A stretch of DNA of 64,000 nt from Membranipora membranacea (taxonomy: Eukaryota > Bryozoa > Gymnolaemata > Cheilostomatida > Membraniporidae): the NCBI GenBank assembly GCA_914767715.1, contig OU612066.1, positions 21,800,283 to 21,864,282 on the forward strand, in the 5' to 3' direction. Below the pieces are notes generated by a model. The model had not been told where the DNA came from. It worked only from the letters and a program-made list of their open reading frames with translations, and made no database searches. A program made the translations under genes and the position numbers. Positions 13,701-24,930 of this stretch are shown piece after piece. Position 1 is the first letter of the stretch; each line of letters begins with the position of its first letter.

Positions 13701-13858
13701 ACATTCTCAGGAGTATATCATTTCTCTTTCAGATATCCAAGGCTAGTAATGCCTGCCTGACTTCATGGCTCAAACAGCGAGGTGTGACGGTCAGAGCTAA
13801 AGATAAGAAACAAGATCTGATAAGTAAAGTCATGACAGCGCTTAATATAGAACAGTAG
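10724..13858 (+). pseudogene. C18orf63-like (DUF4708) gene, 3' part, with in-frame stop
   Basis: Exons: 10724-10879, 11339-11525, 11946-about 12123, a damaged exon near 12296-12440, 12763-12908, 13305-13385 and 13733-13858. The first two join in phase and give KSYKDMKRYWKNTYGYRLP, NFKLIGTRFFTYP, CVRQ and FISDIRTLMKSVCGV, which match my memory of the conserved DUF4708 region of human C18orf63. The protein's function is not established. The third exon is open except for TAG at 12012-12014, with good coding text on both sides. The fourth exon has lost its beginning relative to the remnant at 55290. The last exon ends in a SAP-like segment (CLTSWLKQRGVTVRAKDKKQ, then DLISKVMTAL). The N-terminal half is not seen. 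I infer a decayed gene; read-through or an alternative terminus cannot be excluded. Confidence 0.65.
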
Positions 13859-15710
13859 TACGATATTACACTTACCACTCTGTAAGTATGTATCTCCATG
13901 AACGGGCCGCTATAGTTGTAAGTAGCAAGGTGCGATATGGTAATGTACTCACATACTTAGTGTAAGTTCACATGTCTGAGAAAATGATGTACTTACATTG
14001 TGTGAGTTAAGCTCGTTTATCAAGTTTCAAATTATTATTATCTGCAAACAGACCGGCTGTACACAGGCTTAGACATTTATTGTCTTATCAGATGACTGTT
14101 ACATACCAAGACAAAGCAATCAGAGATCCTCTGTGCAATTCATTCAATGATTTTTCTACCTTCATACTGTAACTACGTCATACTATATTCTATCTCATTC
14201 ATGAATTTGGTTTGTGGCTGTTGTTTTTTACCTCATATCCCACTTTTAAACCGTAGATGCCTTTTTGTTGTCATTATCTCTTTCTTACGAGTAGATGTCT
14301 CAAGATTATGTTGTGTTTTGTTAATATTAAACAGTAAAGTTAATTTATTATTATTAAACACAATTTGAGTAAATTTTGCGGAGAAGGTTAAAATCGGTTT
14401 GAATGGTCAGATTGCGGTGATTAATCTTCTCACCTAATGATTATTAACCACCTGTGGTAAACGTAGTGGAGGTGTAGGTGGTAAACTTAGTGGAGGTGTT
14501 AGTAATCTTGTCTTTATCAATCCAAGTTTGATCACGGAGCTGGGAGAGATATTCCATCTCTGGTTTTATTCAATGCCAATAAACTTGTATATAATTAAGC
14601 TGCAATATGTAAAGTTGTTATCTTCTGGAAAATGAGAAGACAATCCTTGTTTACGCATATTTGCGCTGAAATTAAAAAGGATTAAGCTAAATCAATTTAC
14701 ATCCCCAATTCTGTTCTTTTGCTATTTTAAATCCTGAATGCCAATTATATTGCTCCCGAAGATCTCTTATTTTATCCACTCTAGGTACCGTTTTCCAGTA
14801 TCACCTAGAAGACATAGAATAATTGCAAATTTAGGATAGCCAGCTGACTAGAATACTATTGTATAGTGCAACCATGAAGATGGTTTGAATTGCTAAATAA
14901 CCGACTTTCGTAATTGTGTATGCTTATCATATCATAGGTGATTCATGTAGCAGTTACCAATAATAGAGATGTCTAGCACTAAACTACTCCCTTTTTTTTA
15001 GAAAACAGAGAGAAAGGATTATCTTATATTACATGCGGAGCCTTTGTCTAACCTGCAGGGATTTTGACAACAGAAGCACAGATTGCGGGATGCATCCGAT
15101 TAAACTCTAAATTATACGAACTATCAGGATAAACAAGCTGTTTGAGCTCATTCCGGAGTAATTTCTACCCTCGGATTATACAATTATACGACACCTCCAG
15201 CTCCAGTATGGATTATCCATCAATATACTTCAGTCAAAGTGCTGATAAGGATTATATGAATAGCAGATGAACTTAGTACATCATAAATCATGATCATTAC
15301 AGATAGTACTCTTGGATTATGCATCAGCTCCGGGTATGGATTATTACACAAGACACTTCACAGCTATATCAGCATAACATCAGATAACTCAATTCAGAAC
15401 TTGCTTGCTCAGATATGGTGAGTTTGTTTCTTTTACATAAAAACAATACAAGACAATGTAATTCGCTTTCCATGATTTTTATTGGAACAGTAAAACAAGT
15501 GCAAACAAATGACTGAGGCTGTAAAATAACTATTTCAGTTTACCTTCTGGTCAACACTGCGCTGTCATAAAAAAATATCTCCAATCACCGTACCTATGAA
15601 GGTATAATGGGACGTCGGAATGAGAACTGTCAGAAACTAGCCCTGCGTGTACAAAAAATAAACTGCGCACCAGTATCAGTGCAAGTATATAACCCATATA
15701 TGAAAAACCG
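13859..15710. other. Spacer shared by the three modules
   Basis: No gene is supported. About 14370-14620 matches 57150-57380, and about 14990-15420 matches 37770-38260 and 57880-58360. Inside the latter block, a word like CCAGTATGGATTAT recurs at short spacing. It lies downstream of the 3' ends of two convergent genes in each module. Confidence 0.6.
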
Positions 15711-18700
15711 TTATGCTCTGTGAAATAATTTCGAGCAAACATTCCTAACAAAAGTCTTAACCATCTTGAAACATTTGGTCACTCGTCTCTTTATACCAGC
15801 CTGAGTTTTGTGAGTTGTACTTGTGTTTGTTGTGTTCAGATCTCGCTTCTCATAGACTCGTAATTTATCACTAGTCGTATCACACGAAGTATAAGTACAT
15901 TCATGCTGAAATCCTGTAGCTGGTTCAGGTTTAATTTTCTCATTGGCTTTGGGAGCCATATCCGTTGGATCTGAAACAAGGTTTGCACTTCATTATCAAT
16001 GTCTTTTGTTAATCTTTTTCACTTCATATTTTTGCAGTTGACTTTGATTTAAGTGATTCTTCCTTGTTAAGAATTGATCTGAATTGAGAAGCTTACAGCA
16101 ATGATCAAGACAATTCTTTTGGGGGTAACCTACCGAATGAGGGAATCATCGTTGTCCTTTATTGTTGTCGTGATTATTGTCCGCATGGCAAAAAGATCTG
16201 TTTTGATTATCCTCCTCCCATGTGACAGAACTAACTGGACCTAAGCAATATAATGTGTAAAGTTATCTCACTCACCCTGAGTAACTCCAAGTAAATCCTT
16301 CTTTTGCTCCTTCATTTCACTCTCCAACTCATCTTCAGAATATACAATCTCAGCTCTGTAAGCGAGAAGCAAATTTTTTGAACATGACAAATAAAATAAT
16401 AGTATATGTATAATGTATTCAGCTGTTGGCACTATAGTTGTTCCTTTTATTGAAAAGGGAATCGGCGAATCGACGTAATGCAAACATACTTACATTATAG
16501 CATCCAGCGTATTATATTCCGCTGGTGTCTGGAATGATTTGTCAAGGTCTGGCTGCAGATGATTGTTAGTAAGCTCACGGAAGCTGTCATTGAATGAGAC
16601 ACTCAGATCTTCGATATATTGTAACTGACGAGTTTTGGAAGGAATTTCATGATCAGAACCAACTTCAGGGCTTAGCAACAGTTCAGCTTCTCCATTGTTC
16701 TCATACCTGGAAGAAATAACAGAAAACTGTATTTACACACCTGTGACAAATAACCATAACAGTTTCCCATTTCAATTACGATCAAAGTTTAGGCATAGGC
16801 ATAGGCAGACATTAGGTATCACAGAAATCTGTATCTTATCTTTGTACTCTCATAATAATTCATATGAATCAGTGTCTTTTTTTGGGATGTAGCTTACATC
16901 GACAGTTTGTCGATCCATCGTGGATGTGTTGTGCAAAGTAGACTTACGTTATACGCTCATACGAGTTGATCTGAAAGAATTGTGTTGAGAGTGATGTTTC
17001 GAGATCTTCTAACTGCATCAGTTCATTGGCAAATTCCAGGAGACTGAGATTCAGTGGAGTTTCCATCTCCATTTCAGGATAACCAAACGGTCATCAGGAC
17101 TAGAAAATTACACAGAAATAACCCAATTAGGCCTAAATACAGTGAATAGAATATCAAGAGCAGATAATTAATATGATTGCCGCAATTGCTAATTCAGTTA
17201 TGATTATTATTGTTACAGAAAAGCAATCGAGTGATTGATATAAGTTAGCCTACTAATTTTCTTCACACTTTCTTTTGCTGGATAAATTTTTTTGAGTTCA
17301 TGACATGACATGACATGACATGACATGACATGACATGACATGACATGACATGACATGACATGACATGACATGACATGACATGACATGACATGAGCGAGCT
17401 AGTGCTGCAACTTTAATAGTATGATGTAAAGATAATAATATCACAATACAAAACACATATGAATAAGTACACAATTAATACTCACATTACATCATGTGCC
17501 ATATTTTGAAATTCAGGTATCTGCACTGACGAGTCATGTGAATGTATTTGATGACAATCCTCATGTATCTGATGGAGGCTGTTGTTCAGTAGTGTAGTAA
17601 ATAGTGTGTCTGTAGTGCACTTTTCATCACATGAGAAGGAAAACTCAGTGTCCAAGATGTCTGTGGGATCTGAGAATATAAGAACTAATATGCAAAATAT
17701 CATATATGACTGAAAGTATAGTAGCATCTCAATAAGATTAAGTTTGGTTTCCTCTGTAATCACTCCATAAAGAGTTATACACGTAGGTCTGTTTTATTTT
17801 GCAATGAGTGCGAGATCATCCGGTTCAATCTAATTCTGCTATTGCTTCCACACTGATATGATAAAACACAACAACGCAAGTTTCAAAGAAACCAATGTTG
17901 ACCTAGTGCATTGGATAGATAACTCCCAAACAACAATAAAGTCTCTTCTTTTCGGATATTTACCACGGGTGACCTCATCTGACTGATCTTCAACATCCCA
18001 AATACTTCCCTCCTCAGACTGGTATCCAGCGTCTAACTCTGAAAATGAAATGGGTTTTGATAAGTTTCTAAAGGAGAAGTAGTGATTATATCCGGTTGAT
18101 GTATTGCATGTTTTTGTTGATGTTTTTGTATTGGTTGCATTAAACTATGTTTGAGCTTCTTTACTCGCAACAAGACTGCTTTTCTGGGATCGCGTTTCAT
18201 TCGAATTTGAGAACACTCTGTGTCAATTCTTTTTAGTCACAGCATTCAGCAGCTCCATAACAGTAATGTGATAATTGAGATCCTCCAATGAAGACTCACC
18301 TTTCTGGCTTTTGCATGAAAATACATCCTCATGATCACTCACATCCCGCTGCTGACTCTTGTGATCATCATCGATATCACTCCACAACCTCAGGCTAACT
18401 ACCTCACTACTACAATGATTGAAATATATGATATGGGATTTAACTCTCACTAATGGAGTCACCTAGTAGTATCACTACTACTTGATTACTTTCTCATTGT
18501 GTTATTGTGCACTCAGAAGGCAGCGATTGCAGCATCTTTAATAGCGTAACGCTGCCGATGACACATCATATTTGTGAAAAACCTGATGGACTTTTATGGA
18601 GTTCACAGCCAGCATGGCATAGGTCATTTTTTGATATGTGCATTGATGAATAATCTAAAATATTTAAATATTATCCCCTAGCCCAAACAAATTCAGCCAA

Positions 18701-18862
18701 TTCCAAAATATGAATGAATAAATAAATTCCATTGCAACAAAGTGGAAAATTTGCCTTCTTCTCATTTAATAACAGCAGTAATGAGAATAATAAGTAAACT
18801 TACATGGCAGTTCTGTACATTTTTTGTTGTTGATAATATTCGTTATAGGAAGACATGTTCAT
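15711..18862 (-). pseudogene. Unknown acidic/basic gene family, copy A (frameshifted)
   Basis: Eight exons on the minus strand: 18804-18862, 18300-18409, 17964-18038, 17486-17669, 16948-17099, 16494-16706, 16276-16355 and 15711-15970. All have GT-AG borders and compatible phases. Relative to copy C (58674-62100), exon 5 has lost 67 nt (66 plus 1), which shifts the frame in a peptide otherwise conserved (METPLNLSLLEFANEL). Exon 6, 213 nt and phase-neutral, has no counterpart in copies B or C. The predicted protein starts MNMSSYNEYYQQQKMY, is rich in Asp/Glu/Ser through the middle, and ends with a basic tail containing IKRRVTKCFKMVKTFVRN. I do not recognise the family. The frameshift could be a sequencing error, but the linked 66-nt loss makes real decay more likely. 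Confidence 0.7.
17299..17393. repeat. Pentanucleotide microsatellite (ATGAC)n
   Basis: About 19 uninterrupted copies of ATGAC in the intron between exons 4 and 5 of copy A. Absent at the same place in copies B and C. Confidence 0.95.
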
Positions 18863-20780
18863 GTAGTTATCACTTGATTTCTATAGAATTTTACAGAGAA
18901 TCATCGAAACACAGCTAGTTAAGACGGTTGCTTATTTCTGATTGTTATGCTCAACATTCAGTCATAATTGTGCTAAATGTTGTGTCATGGCGTGTCTCCA
19001 TCAATTGTTGGCCATTAATACTCTAGGTCACTTGGTTTTTCATTATAAGTTGTCCTCTCATTATTAGATTATGAGAGTAATAATTATGATAAATATAGGA
19101 TGATTTTTTGTATTCAAAAATGATAAAATCATGTAGTTTATTCCTATGGTGTTCATATGACGTCCAGGATGTAATTGCCTGCCAAATATAATTGTGTTCA
19201 TATTAATACGCCCTCTTAGTAATTTCTTTACATTTTCCAAACTGAATACTTGGTGTTATATATAAATATAAACACCCCATGAATGAACTTTTTCGCGAAA
19301 CTTCCATACTCCTTTCATATTATTATGGCATCAACTAATGCTGATTTAAAATTTAGTTAGTTGAGTTGTATAGGATTTGTTTTCTTCCATGTTGTAAGAT
19401 AACTATCCTTGTCCGTGCTGAGTCGCAGCATAAAACATGGCTAGTCCAGACTGCAATCTTTGCTCCTGTCATCAAACAGTTCTTTCGCCATCTTATTGGT
19501 ATAAGTTGGTCACATCAGTTTCATGATTAAAGGGATGTTTTATTTTCAGAAGAACTGAACTGTGTCTAGCTGCCGTACACTGGCATTCAGAACTAGAAGG
19601 CTACACTGTGGTATTATAAAAAGAGAAGGGCCATGCAGTAGCTAATGCATATCAGTGGATAGATATACCTCATGTGATATGTGAAGGTTACCGTAACTTG
19701 AAAGGGTGAGTTATCATAATAATTCCTCTCTTTTCCTTTAGGACCCGGTAGGAGTTAGAGTGTCATCAGCATGTGATGTTCTCTCTTGAATCTAAAGGTT
19801 GCCTGTTATGATCTCGGGAGTTGTAGAAAGTGTCAAGGATTTGGATTTAAGGCTTAGAACCAATTGTATTCATCAGCTCGATAACAATTCACATTCGTTG
19901 TTTTTGGCAGTCATTACCCCTAACAAAGCTGAAAAATTTGCACTTTTTGTGCAATGATTAATCGAAAAACAACGAAATTTACTTCTCAACATTCACTCTA
20001 CGCCAGATGTAATGCAGTTACCCAGTGACAACGATTCCAATTGTTCATATTCACGTACTGAGCACTGGGTACACACACTGATTTCGAGATTAAACTATTA
20101 GCATGTGTATCTCTGATCGATAGAGCTGCTGTCGTAAATATTTGGGTACCTACTTTCGGCTGAATAAGAGGAAAACTTATGATCAAACAATCATGATCGA
20201 AACAGAATTACCCAGCTCTGCATTACTAGTAATTCTATCTTCTCCCACTGAGCTTATGCTAGCAATACGCAGTTGTGATTTAACTTTGTTTGTCAAAAAT
20301 ATGTACTAAATGCTCTTCTTAAACTGTAACAATGGTAAGATTAGATTTTCCCGAGTTAAATTAGAATATTTTAACAAGAAATGAGAAAATGATATGTGTA
20401 TATCCAAAGGTTTAGGTATTCATCAATACGTCTCCTTAAAGCTGAATTTTAGCTGCTCTCAGGTTTGGTGAATTAATTCACTCTCTATTGTCAGAGATAT
20501 ACATGCAATAGTATATCACGTCATCAGTATGCTTGATTCTATTGTATATGACCTAATGTGATCTAATATGAGATGTTAAAACAGGCAGATATCCAGCGAG
20601 TAGCTACCGGTGGTACGCTAATTTCTTCCAACGGGTGTTGAGGTCACAAGGTCTGTGATTGAGACCAAAGGAGGTGACTGAAGTGTCTGGACGTTTATAA
20701 ACTGTTGCTGGGATCACATGAGATGCGACCCCGTTACGGACTTCGTCATCAAGTACATGTAAGTTAGTATTGTTTATGAC
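18863..20780. repeat. Module flank, duplicated at 62101-64000
   Basis: Together with the 5' end of copy A, this block is highly similar to 61690-64000, which runs off the window. It begins upstream of the minus-strand gene, so it should hold that gene's promoter. I see no coding exon in it. Module 2 keeps only the first few hundred bases (to about 42240). Confidence 0.8.
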
Positions 20781-20906
20781 CAAAAAACAACTGACATTTC
20801 TTTGTCAAAATTATGATGTTGATTTGTTAATATGTTGCTGATTAATAGACAGTGTGATCAATATATTACCCTAGCTGATGTTTTAGGTGTCACCACTAGG
20901 TTAATA

Positions 20907-21096
20907 ATATTAAATAATCATTAATCATAATCATTTTCATGGGGAAATCAAACTGAATAGATTTTTTGATTAGGTATACTGTTTTTCTATATCAGCCAAA
21001 TGAACCTTAGAATTATCTCCTCATTGGTAATAGGGAGACAACTTGAATTCAAGTTGGATTCAGTTGGATTTCCCCATGAAAATGGTTATTTAATAT
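20907..21096. repeat. MITE-like inverted repeat with a nested AGTTGTCC-type hairpin
   Basis: The arm at 20907-20958 (with TTTCATGGGGAAATC) pairs imperfectly with 21058-21096 (with GATTTCCCCATGAAAA). The loop holds another member of the AGTTGTCC hairpin family at 21011-21044. No ORF is present. A small non-autonomous DNA transposon is the likely explanation; I did not find a clear target duplication. Confidence 0.6.
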
Positions 21097-21299
21097 AGAT
21101 ACCAAGGGCGCGAATTTACCTACTGACATAAATAAACTCATTTTAATCCATATCAGCCTAGCCTGGCCTAGCCCAGCCTAGCTGATGTATAATATATCAC
21201 AACTGACTTGACTTACTTCCTTTTAAACCTTTTCATTGTATGCTACCATTTGTCTATAATGTATGCTACTGATAAACAAGTAAGAGATTGATAACCCTT

Positions 21300-24200
21300 A
21301 CAGGTTAACTTCCATCAATCAATCATATATAAACTGTGTGTTAAAAAGTTGAAACTGCCACATGGATTTCCCACTTGTCACAGTTTTGTTTTGCTTATTT
21401 GTCAGGCTATTAAGATGAAGCCGTTTAACTTATTACACAGCACAGTCTGCAGTCACAGCTTGAACAAGGAAGTTAGTAACAAGCAGTAGAGATTTAGAAA
21501 GAGCAACACACAGAGAGTTAACAGGACATAACCATCGAAAATATCAGGTCAGTAGGATGTACAATCAAGGCATTAGGTACTCTAACTCTCTCTGACTCTT
21601 TATATAAGGGTGTTGAATTTCTAATCCCTTTTTGTTCAGTTTTTTATCACAACTTACTCTGGTTAGGGATTAGGGTCGCTAACAGAGGTTTTTTTATGGA
21701 GAGATAAGTGTAACTTCATTGAGACATTGATATGAAGGTTATTGCATTCTATTGATAACCATACTGTGATCTCTATTACTGCAGGCTCTGCGATGATACA
21801 TTAATCTTACATTTCGGAATGCTTAACTTGAAGACTCCCTCGTACTATTATACACATGTCTTGCTTGCTCACAGCGGACCCCTTCCACTTTAATTCAGTG
21901 TTTGGGGAAAGAAAGTGGGATATAATAGAGCGTCCTCATTTTTTTTCTCATTCCCTGACCCACTTTAGAATCACTTGTCAGTGTGGTAAAAATATACCCC
22001 AGCTAATATAAATTCCTTTGAGTCCATATCAGCCCTTTCATTGAATGCGACTGATAAGTAGTGAGTAATTGAACCCTTACAGGTCGACCTCCATCAGTCA
22101 ATCACATATAATCAGTGTGTTAAAAAATAGAAACTGCCACATGGATTTCCCTCTTGTCACAGGTTTGTTTTGCTTATTTGTCAGCCAGTTAACTTATTAC
22201 ACAGCAGTCTGCAGTCACAGCTTGAACAAGGAAGTTAGTAACAGACAGTGGAGATTCAGTCATAACTACACACAGAGTTTACAGGACATAACCACTGAGA
22301 ATATCAGGTCAGTAGGATGTACAATCAAGGCATTAGGTACTCTGAAGCTGCATTTACATTAGGCCGTCTTTTGGCCCAGTCTTGAGTCTGACCGACAAAT
22401 TACTAAGACGGAGGCTGAGACTGTGTAGTGTGAATAACAAAAACGGTTGACTGACCTTGTCTGACCAGCTTTTAAGACGGTGTTTGGCAATTCAAGCAGT
22501 GCTCGTTTTGCCGTCTCAAGACTGCCCGTCTTAACACAAATCCCTAATTTAGCGATCACAATACTGCCCTTTGTTCTATCACTCACATGTATTTTCCCTG
22601 AGACTGACATTGGCTAAGCCGGTGCTATGTAAACACATGCCAGTCTCAGACTCTGGCTCAGACTTGGGGTTAAAGACTGCTCAGTCTCGAGTTGGTGGCC
22701 AGCTGACGGAGACGGCCTAATGTAAACGCAGCTTAATTCTCTCTGACTCGTTATATAAGGGTGTCGAACTTCTAATCCCTTTGTTCAGTTGCGACTGATA
22801 AGTAGTGAGTAATTGATAACCCTTACAGCTGGTTAACCTCCATCAGTCAATCACATATAAACTGTGTGTTAAAAAACCGAAACTGCCACAGGGATTTCCC
22901 ACTTGCCACAGTTTTGTTTCGCTTATTTGTCAGGCAGTTAACTTATCACACAGCAGTCGGCAGTCACAGCTTGAACAAGGAAGTCAGTAACAGACAGTGG
23001 AGATTTAGTTAAAACTACACACAGAGAGGTTACAGGATATAACCATTGAGAATATCAGGTCAGTAGTATGTACAATCAAGGTGTTAGATACTCTCTCTAA
23101 CTCTTTTAGGGTGTTGAACATCTAATCGACTTGTTCAGTTTTGTATCACTGCTTACTCTGGTTAGGGATTCGGGTCGCTAATAGTGGTCTTGTTTTATGG
23201 AGAGTAACTTCATTGATATGAAGGTTATTGCATTCTATTGTGAACCATACTGTGATCTCTATTACTGCTGGCTCTGTGATACCATTAATCTTCCATTTCG
23301 AAATGTTAAACAGGAAGACTGCCTCCTATTATACACATGTCTTGCTCACAGCGGACCTCTTCCGCTTAAATTTAGTGTTTGGGGGAAAGAAAGTGCGATG
23401 ACCCACTTTAAAATCACTTGTCAGTGTGTTCAAATATACCCTAGCTAATATAAATTCCTTTGAGACCATATCAGCCCTTTCATTGAATGCGACTGATAAG
23501 TAGTGAGTAATTGATAACCCTTACAGGTTTACCTCCATCAGTCAATCACATATAAACAGTGTGTGTTAAAAAATTGAAACTGCCACATGGATTTCCCTGT
23601 TGTCACAGTTTTGTTTTGCTCATTTGTCAGGCAGTTAACTTATTACACAGCAGTCTGCAGTCACAGCTTGAACAAGGAAGTTATTAACAAGCAGTGGAGA
23701 TTCAGTCATAATTACACAGAGAGTTTACAGGACATAACCACTGAGAATATCAGGTCAGTAGTATGTACAATCAAGGTGTTAGATACTCTCTCTAACTCTT
23801 TTAGGGTGTTGAACATCTAATCGCCTTGTTCAGTTTTGTATCACTGCTTACTCTGGTTAGGGATTCGGGTCGCTTATAGTGGTTTTTTTTTATGGAGAGT
23901 AACTTCATTGATATGAAGGTTAGTGCATTCTACTGTGAACCATACTGTGATCTCTATTACTGCAGGCTCCGCGATGATACATTAATCTTACAATTCGAAA
24001 TGTTAAACTGGAAGACTCCCTCCTATTATACACATGTCTTGCTCACAGCGGACCTCTTCCGCTTAAATTTAGTTTTTGGGTGAAAGAAAGTGCGATGACC
24101 CACTTTAAAATCACTTGTCAGTGTGTTCAAATATACTCCAGCTAATATAAATTCCTTTTAGTCCATATCAGCCCTCTTATTGAATAACCCTTACAGGTTA

Positions 24201-24440
24201 GCCTACATCAATCAATTACATCTAAACTGTGTGTTAAAAAACCGAAACTGCAACATGGATTTCCCACTTGTCACAGTTTTGTTTCGCTTATTTGTCAGGC
24301 AGTTAAATTATCACACAGCAGTCTGCAGTCACAGCTTGAACAAGGACGTTAGTAACAACCAGTTGAGATTTAGTTATAACTACACACAGAGAGGTTACAG
24401 GATATAACCATTGAGAACATCAGGTCAGTAGTATGTACAA
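21300..24440 (+). repeat. Tandem array of five exon-like cassettes
   Basis: Five cassettes lie at 21405-21547, 22185-22307, 22934-23058, 23631-23753 and 24299-24423. Each is preceded by an acceptor-like TTATTTGTCAG (TTTGTCAG) and followed by GTCAGT. Start-to-start spacing is 780, 749, 697 and 668 bp; the second interval contains a 390-bp insertion. Most intervals also share a second conserved segment (TTCATTGATATGAAGG... then a TTACTGCAGGCTC word). Only some copies are open in any frame, so I favour non-coding. The same cassette occurs once upstream of each TRIM pseudogene, which places the array in the 5' region of the intact TRIM gene at 24931. Confidence 0.75.
22345..22734. mobile_element. 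390-bp TIR element inside the cassette array
   Basis: The ends are AAGCTGCATTTACATTAGGC and, inverted, AAGCTGCGTTTACATTAGGC, followed by CCGTCT on both sides. The neighbouring array unit reads straight from GGTACTCT into the CTCTCTGACTC text, so this is an insertion. It has no ORF of transposase size, so it is non-autonomous. The target duplication is not clear enough to name a superfamily. Confidence 0.75.
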
Positions 24441-24930
24441 TCAAGGTGTTAGATACTCTCTCTAACTCTTTTAGGGTGTTGAACATCTAATCGCCTTGTT
24501 CAATTTTGTATCACTGCTTAATCTTATTAGGGATAAGGGTAGCAAATAATGGCATTTTATAGTCAACCAACTGAGATCTCAATTATGGAGAGCTATATTA
24601 CCAGATTTGTAGTCACCCTTCTGTTTATATACATACACAGGTCATGCTCACAGCAGGCACTTTGCAAATAAAATTCATTATTTGGGAGGGGCAGGGAGAA
24701 AGAGCGAATTTAAAAGAGTCTCCTCACTTCGGTGGTAACACTTGGATGTGATTCTCAGTTTGCTATAGATGGCGATGTGCGCCTTCACCTGAGCTAGCAA
24801 GCACACCCACATATGGAAAGGCGGGGCTTCCCCTGATCTTCTTGTTCTAAGTATTGTTATTAGCAATATTATGTCGATAATGTATTCATGCTTTTAGATC
24901 CACTGAGTGACACAGGATCACATATGAGAA

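Noticed and set aside
17299-17393. Direct repeat array that could be mistaken for CRISPR
   Set aside because: Five-base units without spacers, in an intron of a eukaryotic gene; a microsatellite.
22069-24407. Similar ORFs (with TYYTAVCSHSLNKEV) as a small secreted protein family
   Set aside because: The frame is open in only some of the seven cassette copies and is broken by stops in others; better explained as repeated non-coding sequence.
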